Assembly: GCA_019689675.1 (NCBI GenBank)
Contig: JADGGZ010000002.1
Location: forward strand, 1-61,803
DNA from: Rhodospirillales bacterium
GTDB taxonomy: Bacteria > Pseudomonadota > Alphaproteobacteria > ATCC43930 > CGMCC-115725
Direction of reading: 5' to 3'
DNA length: 61,803 nt
Shown here: positions 53,478 through 61,662 of the stretch, one piece after another
Layout: each line of letters begins with the position of its first letter
Position numbering within the stretch: position 1 is the first letter of the stretch
Translations under genes and position numbers: made by a program
Notes under the pieces: model-generated
What the model was told of the DNA's origin: nothing
Databases searched by the model: none
The model's input: only the letters and a program-made list of their open reading frames with translations

Positions 53478-55267
53478 GCGTCTACGGCCGGGACACCCTC
53501 GATGAAGCGCCGGTGCCAGAGCTGGAACATGAGGGCCGCGAAGACCTTGTTCGTATGGTCGGCAGTCCCTTCGAGGTGCGGCCGAACCCATCTGGCATAG
53601 AATTCCGGCCGGACGATACCTTGCCGCGCCAGCCGTTCGGGCGCGAGGAGGCGCTCGACGAGCGGCCGCAGACGGCCACGGAACCACAGCTTCAGCGGAA
53701 TGACGAAGCCTTTCTTCGGCGCGTTCAGAAGCGGTCTCGGAAGCACGGGGGCGACGGCCTTCCGCAAGAGATGCTTGAGATCGCCGCGCCTCGTACGGAG
53801 GCTCGCCGGAATCGAATAGGCGAGCTCCACGAGCTCGTGATCGAGGAACGGCGTGCGCGCCTCGAGGCCGTGCGCCATCGAGAAACGGTCCGTCATCATC
53901 AGAAACTCTTCAGGAAGCTGGGTGGCGAGATCGGTCCAAGCGACCGCGTCGCGCGGCTCGTCGCTCGGCGCCGACCGGTAGAGGCGCCACAGCATCGCCG
54001 CCGTATCCTCGACCTTGTCGACGCCCTCCAGAAGCGCGCGCTTGTCGGCGTCGGAGAAGTAGTAGACCCGCTCGAAGAACCGGGTCCGGAAGGCCGCGGC
54101 GTCGCGTGTCCTGCGGCGGAAGAGGCCGGGCTCGAGAGCGCGCCACTTGCCGTAATTGCCGAAAAGCTCGTCGCCCCCAGTACCCGTCAGGCCGACCTTG
54201 ACGTCCCGCGCCATGGTCTTGAAGACGCTCCACGACGGCAGGCCGCCCGCATACGGCTCGTCCAGCGCCCAGACCATGGCGTCGAGATCCTCGAGCAGGG
54301 TCTCGGGATCGAGCACCAGCTCGTGGTGATCGGTTCGCCACCGACGCGCCACTTCGCGCGCGAGCGGCAGCTCGTTCCAAGCGGCCTCGCCTTCGCCGGT
54401 GAAGCCGAGCGAATAGGTGCGGACCTTGACCCCGCTCTCGGCGAGAAAGCCGACGACCGAGGACGAATCGAGCCCGCCTGAAAGCGAGCAGGCGATCGGC
54501 ACGTCGCTCATCGACCAGCGTCGAACCGCGGCGGCGAGCTTCTTCCGGACGAGCGCCGGCCACTCTTCGGCGGCGACATCGGGCGCGGGAGTGAACGAGG
54601 GGGCCCACCAGCGCTCGATGGCTACGTGGCCGTCCGCGAGCCGGTAGGTGAGATGGTGCCCGGCCGGCAGGCGCTCGACGCTGTCGATGATCGTGCGCTC
54701 GCCGGGCACGTACATGAGGCTGAGGAAGTGGAAGAGGCTCTCCTTGCAGAGGGTCTTGGCGACGAAGGGAAGCGCCAGCAGCGCCTTCAGCTCCGAGGCG
54801 AAAGCGAACCGGCCCTCCTGGTTGGTCCAGTAGAAGGGCTTGATGCCGAGCCGGTCGCGGGCGCAGAAGAGCCGGCCCTCCGCACGATCGTAAAGCGCGA
54901 AGGCGAACATGCCGTTGAGCTTCGGCAACGCCGCCGCGCCCTCTCGCGCGAGGAGGCGCAGGAGAACCTCGGTATCGGAATGGTCGGTGGCGAAGCGCTC
55001 GCCGCGCTCCTCGAGCTTCTGTCGGAGCGCCGGCGCGTTGTAGATCTCGCCGTTGAAGACGAGCACGAAGCGGCCGTCCGCCGTCGCCATCGGCTGCCGC
55101 CCGCCTGGGATGTCGATGATCGCGAGCCGGCGCATCCCGAGAGCGAGAAGCGCGTCCCTGTCGCGCCAGACGCCCTCGCCGTCAGGACCGCGATGCCGGA
55201 TGGCCTCGTTCATCGCGCCGATCCAGGCCTCCTCCTGCGGGCCATGGATCCCGACGATGCCGCACAT
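53474..55267 (-). CDS. AsnB-type glutamine amidotransferase, copy 3
   Basis: This 597-residue protein is the first gene of the polysaccharide operon. It has Cys2 (MCGIVGIHGP), IRHRGPDGEGVW, NGEIYNAPALRQKL, the PP-loop SLSGGLDSSSVVGF, GTGGDELFGNYGKW and NAPKKGFVIPLKLWF. All key elements are intact. Its leader of about 175 nt carries the hairpin with the ops-like motif. No Shine-Dalgarno is obvious before ATG 55267. It is coupled by GTGA to the next GT. Confidence 0.92.
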   Translation of the reverse strand: MCGIVGIHGPQEEAWIGAMNEAIRHRGPDGEGVWRDRDALLALGMRRLAIIDIPGGRQPMATADGRFVLVFNGEIYNAPALRQKLEERGERFATDHSDTEVLLRLLAREGAAALPKLNGMFAFALYDRAEGRLFCARDRLGIKPFYWTNQEGRFAFASELKALLALPFVAKTLCKESLFHFLSLMYVPGERTIIDSVERLPAGHHLTYRLADGHVAIERWWAPSFTPAPDVAAEEWPALVRKKLAAAVRRWSMSDVPIACSLSGGLDSSSVVGFLAESGVKVRTYSLGFTGEGEAAWNELPLAREVARRWRTDHHELVLDPETLLEDLDAMVWALDEPYAGGLPSWSVFKTMARDVKVGLTGTGGDELFGNYGKWRALEPGLFRRRTRDAAAFRTRFFERVYYFSDADKRALLEGVDKVEDTAAMLWRLYRSAPSDEPRDAVAWTDLATQLPEEFLMMTDRFSMAHGLEARTPFLDHELVELAYSIPASLRTRRGDLKHLLRKAVAPVLPRPLLNAPKKGFVIPLKLWFRGRLRPLVERLLAPERLARQGIVRPEFYARWVRPHLEGTADHTNKVFAALMFQLWHRRFIEGVPAVDA

Positions 55268-55393
55268 TATCAGGCGGCTCGAAGGCGGAGACGCGCCGCC
55301 CGAGAGAAGGCGCCGCCGGTCATGGCAGGAAGAGGGTCAGGGGAACTCTTGCTGGGCTGGGAGCGGGGAAAAAGGCTCGGTTTCGGCGCTCAT

Positions 55394-55416
55394 CCGGGCA
55401 CGCTACCGCAGCCCGG
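55394..55416 (-). promoter_or_regulatory. ops-like element in a hairpin loop, polysaccharide operon leader
   Basis: On the minus strand a perfect 6-bp stem (CCGGGC 55416-55411 with GCCCGG 55399-55394) holds the loop TGCGGTAGCGT. Loop plus the next G reads TGCGGTAGCGTG, which is 11 of 12 bases of the ops pause/recruitment element GGCGGTAGCGTG known for RfaH. It begins about 34 nt after the predicted start point and about 130 nt before the first gene, where ops elements act. Confidence 0.45.
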
Positions 55417-55449
55417 GTGAGTCGCGGATCGCCGCCCAGGGGCGTCGGC

Positions 55450-55479
55450 CTTATACGTTGTTCACGCCATGAACGTCAA
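55450..55479 (-). promoter_or_regulatory. Promoter of the polysaccharide operon
   Basis: TTGACG (55479-55474, minus strand) and TATAAG (55455-55450) are separated by 18 bp, the best core promoter seen in the window. The start point would be near 55443, giving a 5' leader of about 175 nt before the asnB copy 3 ATG. Confidence 0.55.
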
Positions 55480-55584
55480 TTCGAGGCCCGGCAAGAATCT
55501 TGCCGGCGAGCAGCACTCCCTGGTCGCTCTCCAAGGCTCGCCGGAAGCAATGGGGCGCCGGGTCACGCTTCGGACCCGATCGCA

Positions 55585-55650
55585 CGAAGGTAGACGGCAC
55601 GGGTCGATATTGCCCCCCGAAAGGATCACGGCGACGCGGCTTCCGCTCAT
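55585..55650 (-). pseudogene. Remnant of a short-form threonine/serine dehydratase C-terminus
   Basis: A short frame reads SRVAVILSGGNIDPCRLPS, the very C-terminal signature (VAVILSGGN-D...LP) of serine/threonine dehydratases and serine racemases. No upstream part of such an enzyme exists: the zapE stop lies only 70 bp away. The frame continues into unrelated sequence to a stop at 55462. I read it as a leftover of a deleted gene in the 452-bp gap between zapE and the operon. Chance similarity is possible. Confidence 0.3.
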
Positions 55651-55719
55651 CGCCGCGTTTGGCAGCGATTGCCGCGCGTCGCCGGGACGATGCCGAGCCA
55701 GTCGAGGCGATGCATCGTC

Positions 55720-56862
55720 TCAGTCTCTCCGCCGCTCGATGTACTCCGCGCTCTGCATCTCCTGGAGGCGCGAGACGGTGCGCTGGAACTCGAAGGAGAA
55801 ATCGCCCGTCGGATAGAGGAGCTCGGGCGCGGCGACGGCGGACGCGACGAGGTTCCGGTGCCGGTCGTAGAGCGCATCGATCAAGGTGTTGAAGCGCTTG
55901 GCCTCGTTCCGCTGCTCCGGCCCCATTGCGGGTATGCCTTCCAGGATGATCGTGTGGAAGCGCTCGGCGATCGCGATGTAGTCGGCGGCGCCGAGCGGCC
56001 GCACGCAGAGCTCGTCGAAAGTGAACCAGGCGACGCCGGCCGCGGCACGGCTTACCGTCAGCCGGCGCCCCATGACCTCGATGGCGAGAGACTCGCCGGC
56101 CGCGCCGTCGGTGAGGTCGGCGAAGGCCGCCTCGAGCGCTTCGTGCGCGGCACCGGTCAGCGGCCAATGGTAGACGGGCCGCGCCGCGAGCTTGGCGAGA
56201 CGGTAGTCGCGGCCGCTGTCGAGCTCGAGGACGTCGAGCCTCTTCTTCAGGAGGTCGATGAAGGGAAGAAAGCGCTCGCGCTGGAGGCCATCCTTGTAGA
56301 GGTCGTCGGGGGCGCGGTTCGAGGTCGCGACGACGACGACGCCGGCGGCGAAAAGAGCCTCGAACAGCCGCCCGAGAATCATCGCGTCCGCGATGTCGGT
56401 GACGTGGAACTCGTCGAAGCAGAGGAGGGTGGTCTCCGAAGCGATCGCCTTCGCCACGGGCCCGATCGGGTCGCCGGGCGCCCGCTTTCCCTGCCGGTGG
56501 ATGCGCTCGTGCGTCTCGAGCATGAAGCCGTGGAAGTGGACGCGCCGCTTCTTCTCGACCGGGGCTTCCGCGAAGAAGAGGTCCATCAGCATGGACTTGC
56601 CGCGTCCGACCCCGCCGAAGAGGTAGAGCCCTTGCGGCGGCTCGGCGCTGGAGGGCCGCAGTCCGAGCCGCGCCCGCCAGCCGCCCACGCTGGAGGCGGG
56701 CCTGTACTCGGCGAGCGCCCGGGCGAGCGATTGCAGCTTCTCGACCGCGAGCGCCTGCGCGGGGTCGGGCAGGATTTCGCCGGCCGCAAGACGCGCGCGG
56801 TAGGCTGCGGCAACGCCGCGGACGGGCTCGGAGGGACGCAAATCGGACTCGGCGAACGGCAT
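55720..56862 (-). CDS. zapE: Cell division ATPase ZapE (AFG1-like)
   Basis: The 380-residue protein has Walker A GGVGRGKS (83-90), HFHGFMLETHERIH, Walker B LLCFDEFHVTDIADAMILG, ATSNRAPDDLYKDGLQRERFLPFI and FDELCVRPLGAADYIAIA. It interacts with FtsZ in other Proteobacteria and is related to mitochondrial AFG1/LACE1. It runs alone; the next plus-strand gene starts 122 bp away on the other side. Confidence 0.94.
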   Translation of the reverse strand: MPFAESDLRPSEPVRGVAAAYRARLAAGEILPDPAQALAVEKLQSLARALAEYRPASSVGGWRARLGLRPSSAEPPQGLYLFGGVGRGKSMLMDLFFAEAPVEKKRRVHFHGFMLETHERIHRQGKRAPGDPIGPVAKAIASETTLLCFDEFHVTDIADAMILGRLFEALFAAGVVVVATSNRAPDDLYKDGLQRERFLPFIDLLKKRLDVLELDSGRDYRLAKLAARPVYHWPLTGAAHEALEAAFADLTDGAAGESLAIEVMGRRLTVSRAAAGVAWFTFDELCVRPLGAADYIAIAERFHTIILEGIPAMGPEQRNEAKRFNTLIDALYDRHRNLVASAVAAPELLYPTGDFSFEFQRTVSRLQEMQSAEYIERRRD

Positions 56863-56984
56863 AGGCGGGGCATGTCATAGCAAACCCGCCCCGCTCGGGG
56901 GACCCGGTCCGCTCCTCGCGACCGATCGCCCGACCGGACGGCGGAAAGTGGCGCGCCCCGGCGGCCCGGGCCATATTGATCCCG

Positions 56985-57827
56985 ATGGCTTTTGCTCGCA
57001 TTTCGCGACTCCTCGGGCGCGAACGTCGCCGGCCGCTCGTGGCTGTGATCCGCTTCCACGGCGTCATCGCGCCGCGCGGACCCCGCACGCTCTCCCTCGC
57101 CGGCATGGCCGAGGCGATCGAGCGCGCCTTCGCGCTGAAGCACGTCGCCGCGGTGGCGCTCGTCATCAACTCGCCCGGCGGCTCTCCCGTGCAATCAGCG
57201 CTTCTCCACCGGCGCATCCGCCAGCTCGCGGCCGAGAAGAGCGTGCCGGTCCTCGCGTTCACCGAAGACGTCGCGGCATCGGGCGGGTACTGGCTCGCCT
57301 GCGCCGGGGACGAGATCTGGGCCGAAGAGACCTCGATCGTCGGCTCGATCGGCGTCGTCACGGCGACGTTCGGCTTCAAGGAGGCGATCAGCCGTCTCGG
57401 CATCGAGCGACGGCTCTATACCGCGGGCGAGCGTAAGCGCCTGCTAGATCCTTTCCTCGAAGAGAATCCGGAGGGCGTCGAGCGGCTGAGGGCGGTCCAG
57501 AACGAAATGCATGCGGCGTTCAAGGAGCTCGTCCGCGCGCGCCGGGGCTCGCGGCTCGCGGCAGACGACGGGACGCTCTTCAACGGCGACATCTGGACCG
57601 GACGCACCGCGCTGAAGCTCGGCCTCGTCGACGGAATCGGGGATCTGCGCGGCGTGCTGCGCGAACGGTTCGGCCCCGAGGTGCGCCTCCGCCCCATCGA
57701 GAGCCGACGCCGCCGACGGTGGCTTCCCTCCGTCCCGTTCCGCACGCGCCGCGACCCGCTGGATCTCGTCGCCGACCTCTTCGCCCTCGTCGAGGAGCGC
57801 CTTCTCTGGGCGCGCTTCGGTCTCTGA
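56985..57827 (+). CDS. S49 family signal-peptide peptidase-like serine protease
   Basis: The 280-residue protein is a single-domain S49 (SppA/SohB-like) protease: INSPGGSPVQSALLHRRI, the nucleophile Ser in FTEDVAASGGYWLACAGDEI, and SIVGSIGVVTATFGFKEA. The base Lys is probably in YTAGERKRLLDP. No long membrane anchor is visible; the start may be ATG 56985 or a TTG 9 bp before. It overlaps the lipoprotein hydrolase gene as CTGA. Confidence 0.88.
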   Translation: MAFARISRLLGRERRRPLVAVIRFHGVIAPRGPRTLSLAGMAEAIERAFALKHVAAVALVINSPGGSPVQSALLHRRIRQLAAEKSVPVLAFTEDVAASGGYWLACAGDEIWAEETSIVGSIGVVTATFGFKEAISRLGIERRLYTAGERKRLLDPFLEENPEGVERLRAVQNEMHAAFKELVRARRGSRLAADDGTLFNGDIWTGRTALKLGLVDGIGDLRGVLRERFGPEVRLRPIESRRRRRWLPSVPFRTRRDPLDLVADLFALVEERLLWARFGL

Positions 57828-58627
57828 GGCGGATCGCGGCACGCGCCCTCGTGATGGGGTTCTTACTCGCCGCTCTCACCGCCTGCGACCTCGACCGCCG
57901 GCTTCTCTACTTCCCGGACACGAGTCGTCCGGTCCTCGCCGCGACCGGGCTGCGCGACGCTCAGCAGGTCCAACTCGTCACCGAGGACGGGCTCGCCCTT
58001 CTCGCATGGTGGATGCCGCCGCGCCCCTCGCAGCCAGTGATCGCGTATTTTCACGGCAACGGCGGTCACATCGGGTACCGCGCCGAGCGGTTCCGGAAGC
58101 TGGCGCTTCTCGGCTTCGGCGTGCTTCTCGTCGAGTATCGCGGGTATGGCGGGAACCCCGGCAGCCCGAGCGAAGAGGGGCTCTACCGCGACGCGCGCGC
58201 GGCCCTCGCCTTTCTGGAGCAGCAAAACGTGCCGCCCGAACGCCTCGTCCTCTACGGCGAGTCGCTCGGCACCGCGGTCGCGGTGCGGATGGCGAGCGAG
58301 CATCGGGTGGCGGCGCTCGTGCTTGAATCGCCCTTTACCAGCATCGAGGCGCTCGGACGTTACCACTATCCTTTTCTTCCCGTGGCCCTCGTCCTGCGAG
58401 ACCGCTTCGACGCCGCCTCGGCGATCGCGGAGGTGAGGGCGCCGATTCTCGTGCTCCACGGCGAGCAGGACGAGATCGTGCCCGCGAAATTCGCGCGCGC
58501 CCTCTTCGAAGCGGCGCCGGAGCCGAAGGAGGCGTGGTTCGCCCCCGAAGGCGGCCATGTCGATCTCCGCGAGCACGGCGCCTTCGAAGTGGTCGCCGAT
58601 TTCCTCCGCAGGCGGGTTCGACTCTAG
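57824..58627 (+). CDS. Lipoprotein alpha/beta hydrolase (ABHD13/17-like), apparent CTG start
   Basis: The 267-residue protein has a lipoprotein signal ending LTAC with the lipid-accepting Cys21. An alpha/beta hydrolase fold follows: oxyanion FHGNGGHIGYR, nucleophile Ser147 in LYGESLGTAVA, acid Asp in LHGEQDEIV and His in GGHVDL. CTG 57824 overlaps the S49 stop as CTGA and supplies the basic n-region RRIAAR. The later ATG 57854 would leave the signal without positive charge. It is probably membrane-anchored on the periplasmic side. Confidence 0.85.
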   Translation: MRRIAARALVMGFLLAALTACDLDRRLLYFPDTSRPVLAATGLRDAQQVQLVTEDGLALLAWWMPPRPSQPVIAYFHGNGGHIGYRAERFRKLALLGFGVLLVEYRGYGGNPGSPSEEGLYRDARAALAFLEQQNVPPERLVLYGESLGTAVAVRMASEHRVAALVLESPFTSIEALGRYHYPFLPVALVLRDRFDAASAIAEVRAPILVLHGEQDEIVPAKFARALFEAAPEPKEAWFAPEGGHVDLREHGAFEVVADFLRRRVRL

Positions 58628-58640
58628 GCGGTTCCCCCCA

Positions 58641-58656
58641 AGTCGAATACGTTCGA
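58641..58656. promoter_or_regulatory. Inverted repeat upstream of the RraA-like gene
   Basis: GTCGAA-TACG-TTCGAC is an inverted repeat with perfect 6-bp arms, 42-57 bp before the ATG at 58698. It suits a dimeric repressor site for the two-gene operon that follows, but no regulator gene is next to it. Confidence 0.35.
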
Positions 58657-58697
58657 CGACCGGATCGACTCGGGAACACCACGCGGCTCGAACTCAG

Positions 58698-59387
58698 ATG
58701 ACGATGCTCGGATTCCGAATTTGCGCGGCGCCGCCACGTCCACCCGCAACGCTTCTCGACGCGTTCCGCGACGTGGCGACGCCGCATATCAGCGACAACA
58801 TGAACCGTCTCTGCGGCGTCGTCGGGCTCTCCCGCTACAACGGCCGCGGCAAGCTCGTCGGCACCGCCTTCACGGTGAAGACGCGCCCGGGCGACAATCT
58901 CATGGTTCACAAGGCGCTCGACCTCGCGGAACCCGGCGACGTCATCGTGGTCGACGGCGGCGGCGCGCTCGAGAACGCGCTCGTCGGCGAGCTGATGATG
59001 CTCTATGCCCGGTCGCGCGGCATCGCCGGTTTCGTGATCGAGGGCGCCGTGCGCGACGTCGCCGCCCTCGCCACCTCCGACTTTCCCTGCTATGCACGCG
59101 GCCACGTTCATCGCGGTCCCTACAAGGACGGGCCCGGCGAGATCAACGTGCCGGTCGCGATTGGTGGGCTCGTGATCGAGCCGGGCGACATCGTCGTCGG
59201 CGACGAGGACGGGCTCGTCGCGCTCAAGCCGGGCGAGGCGAAAGCGCTCCTTGCGAAGGCCCGCGACTGGGCCGCCAAAGAGGAGGAGGCGAAAGCGGCG
59301 ATCCGGGACGGGCGCTACGACCGCGCCTGGATCGACGCGGTGCTGCGCGCCAAGGGCGTACTCCCGCCGGACGGAGGCGCACGATGA
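58698..59387 (+). CDS. RraA-like / 4-hydroxy-2-oxoglutarate-type aldolase family protein
   Basis: The 229-residue protein belongs to the RraA/HMG-aldolase-like family: DNMNRLCGVVG, GRGKLVGTAFTVKTRPGDNLMVHKALDLAEPGDVIVVDGGG, GAVRDVAALA and PVAIGGLVIEPGDIVVGDEDG. Members are either aldolases of aromatic-acid breakdown or RNase E inhibitors. Next to a hydroxyacid dehydrogenase, an aldolase or oxaloacetate-decarboxylase role is more likely. ATG 58698 is chosen. Its TGA overlaps the next gene as ATGA. Confidence 0.88.
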   Translation: MTMLGFRICAAPPRPPATLLDAFRDVATPHISDNMNRLCGVVGLSRYNGRGKLVGTAFTVKTRPGDNLMVHKALDLAEPGDVIVVDGGGALENALVGELMMLYARSRGIAGFVIEGAVRDVAALATSDFPCYARGHVHRGPYKDGPGEINVPVAIGGLVIEPGDIVVGDEDGLVALKPGEAKALLAKARDWAAKEEEAKAAIRDGRYDRAWIDAVLRAKGVLPPDGGAR

Positions 59388-60451
59388 CGCGCGGAGAGAA
59401 GCGGATCTTCTATGTCGAGTACCTCGCCGATCAAAGCTTCGCCGACGTGATCACGCGCCGGGCCGACATTCGGCTCGACCGCATCGCCAACGCCGCGAGC
59501 GAGGAGGAGGCAAGGCCGATACTCGCGGCCGCCCACGCCTATCAGATCATCTCGGCGCGGGACGAGCTGGCGCCGCGCTTCTTCGCCGACGCGGCTCTCC
59601 TCGCGCGCGCTCCGAACCTCCTCGCCGTCTCGACTCACGGGGCGGGCTACGACACGGTCGATCTCGAGGCCTGCACAAAGGCGGGCGTTCTCGTCGTCAA
59701 TCAAGCCGGCGGCAACGCCGAGGCGGTGGCGGAGCACGCGCTCGCGCTTCTCCTCTGCCTCACGAAGCGCATCGTCGAGAGCGATCGCCGCATGCGGCGC
59801 GCGCCGGGCATCGACCGCAACGCCTATATGGGGCGCGATGCCGTGGGAAAGACGATCGGCATCGTCGGAATCGGCCATGTCGGAACACGCCTCGCCGCGC
59901 TCTGCCGCGGCCTTCTCCAGATGCGCGTTCTCGCCTTCGACCCTTACCTTTCTGCCGAGGAGATCGCGGCGCGCGGCGCCGAGAAGGTCGAACTCGACGA
60001 GCTTCTCCGCCGCTCCGACTACGTCTCGATCAACTGCCCTCTCACCGGCGAGACGCGCGGCATGATCGGCGCCCGCGAGCTCGCGCTGATGCAGCCGCAC
60101 GCCTACTTCATCACCACCGCGCGGGGTGGGATTCACGACGAAGCGGCGCTCGAGGCGGCGCTCCGGGAAGGAAGGATCGCCGGCGCGGGGCTCGATGTCT
60201 GGGAGAAGGAGCCGCCGCCGCCGGATCACCCGTTGCTGCAGCTCGACACCGTGATCGCGAGCCCGCACACGGCGGGCGTGACCCGCGAGGCGCGGGCCAA
60301 TATCGGGCGGATCGCCGCCGAGCAACTTCTCGATTTGCTGGACGGCAAGCGGCCGCCTCGGCTTCTCAACCCCGAGGCTTGGCCCGCCTATTCGAGGCGT
60401 TTCGAGCGGATTTTCGGCACAGCGCCCGAGCAGGGACGGCAAGGCCGCTAG
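59384..60451 (+). CDS. D-2-hydroxyacid dehydrogenase
   Basis: The 355-residue protein has the family layout of a substrate domain around an NAD-binding domain: VSTHGAGYDTVDLEACTKAGV, NAEAVAEHALALLLCLTKR, GIVGIGHVGTRLA (GxGxxG), TTARGGIHDEAALEAAL with the catalytic Arg, and the His in ASPHTAGVT. It reduces a 2-oxo acid or oxidises a D-2-hydroxy acid. It is coupled to the RraA-like gene, so the two likely act in one catabolic pathway. Confidence 0.9.
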   Translation: MTRGEKRIFYVEYLADQSFADVITRRADIRLDRIANAASEEEARPILAAAHAYQIISARDELAPRFFADAALLARAPNLLAVSTHGAGYDTVDLEACTKAGVLVVNQAGGNAEAVAEHALALLLCLTKRIVESDRRMRRAPGIDRNAYMGRDAVGKTIGIVGIGHVGTRLAALCRGLLQMRVLAFDPYLSAEEIAARGAEKVELDELLRRSDYVSINCPLTGETRGMIGARELALMQPHAYFITTARGGIHDEAALEAALREGRIAGAGLDVWEKEPPPPDHPLLQLDTVIASPHTAGVTREARANIGRIAAEQLLDLLDGKRPPRLLNPEAWPAYSRRFERIFGTAPEQGRQGR

Positions 60452-60720
60452 GCCCTGTTTTTCGGCGGCGAGACTGTAATTTACAGGCGGAAAGCAGTTT
60501 CCGTTTTGGACATCTTTCGCAACTCGTACCGCGCACCGCGCCCGGACTACCTTTCATCGCGCTCAATTCCGCGACGTGCCGAGCCTCGTTCTGCACGGAT
60601 TCACGATGTCAAAGAGCCTCGCGCCAACAAGGGCATAAAATATCCGTATTGTCAATCACGCGTTATCGCTCGTGCCGAGGAAGGGCATGGCGACTTTGGG
60701 CGGCTCTTCCCGAAGGAAGG
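60452..60720. other. Intergenic region between dehydrogenase and DUF5996 genes
   Basis: The 269-bp gap between convergent genes contains no likely gene. It holds a small perfect inverted repeat CTGTAA-T-TTACAG at 60474-60486, about 25 bp after the dehydrogenase stop, with no T-tract. The AT content is higher than average. Confidence 0.35.
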
Positions 60721-61662
60721 CTATAGCGCACGCACCTGCGCCGGGACGCCCAAGGCGGAGTCCAGCGCCGCACGGTCCCAATGGCCGGTATCGGCGGCGG
60801 CAGCGTAAGTGGTCGCGAGGAAATCCAGAAGCAGCGCATCGGGATCGGGCGCAGCACGAACCGTCTCGTAAGGCAGGACGAATTCTCCGAGCGTCGTATC
60901 GAACGAGGCGCCCCTCGAGACCGGCCGGGCCCGAAAGCCCGCCGGCTCGGGATAGGCGTAGGCGTAGAACGCCGCGTGCGGGAACGCGTCATTGCCGGGC
61001 CAGAATCCGGCGCTGCTCACCTCGTGCGAATACGCTTCGCGCGTGACCTCGTCGGGCAGCCCCGGCACGCCGCCCGGATGGAGGGGTGCCGCACGGCCGG
61101 AGAAGCGGGTCACCGCGAGGTCGAAGCTCCCCCAGAAGAAATGGACCGGGCTCGCCTTTCCGAGAAAGCCGGTGCGGAACAGCTTGAAGACGCGGTCCAC
61201 CTGGAGGAGGGCACGCCAGAAGCGATGCGCGGCAGCGGCGTCGTAAGCCGCATGTACATCATCCTCGGAAAAGCGGATCGGGTTCGGCACCTCGTTCGGC
61301 GTCTCGTCGATCACGACCGCGACCCCGATCGCGTTCAGAAGCTCGAAAAGCCGCGAATAGAAGTCGGCGACCGTTCGCGGCTCGAGCGGAAGCTTTCGCT
61401 CCTCGCCGCGACTGGTACGGGCGACGAGTTGGTGACCGATGAAGTCGAACTCGATCTCGAGGATTTCGTTGCCGACCGGAATAGGGGAGGTCCCGAGCCC
61501 GCGCGCCGTCACGTAGAGCGGCACCTGCCAGCCATGATTGAGCCAGGGCGTCAGCTTGAGGCGAATCTTGCCCACGATCTGCGTCCAAAGCTGCAAGGTC
61601 GCCGCCGTCTCTCGCCAGTCGGAATACGGAAGCGCGGGCCAAACGTCTTCGACGCGATCCAT
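60721..61662 (-). CDS. DUF5996 family protein
   Basis: The 313-residue protein begins MDRVEDVWPALPYSDWRETAATLQLWTQIVGKIRLKLTPWLNHGWQ, a strongly conserved start of DUF5996. It continues with blocks FDFIGHQLVARTS, FFWGSFDLAVTRFSGR and SHEVSSAGFWPGN. The function is not known. No membrane segment or signal is seen. ATG 61662 is chosen; a longer frame to 61764 adds a low-complexity stretch that does not look conserved. Confidence 0.85.
   Translation of the reverse strand: MDRVEDVWPALPYSDWRETAATLQLWTQIVGKIRLKLTPWLNHGWQVPLYVTARGLGTSPIPVGNEILEIEFDFIGHQLVARTSRGEERKLPLEPRTVADFYSRLFELLNAIGVAVVIDETPNEVPNPIRFSEDDVHAAYDAAAAHRFWRALLQVDRVFKLFRTGFLGKASPVHFFWGSFDLAVTRFSGRAAPLHPGGVPGLPDEVTREAYSHEVSSAGFWPGNDAFPHAAFYAYAYPEPAGFRARPVSRGASFDTTLGEFVLPYETVRAAPDPDALLLDFLATTYAAAADTGHWDRAALDSALGVPAQVRAL

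Noticed and set aside
55462-55650. The 62-codon frame as an intact small gene
   Set aside because: It keeps only the terminal motif of a large enzyme and has no ribosome-binding site; a relic is more likely.
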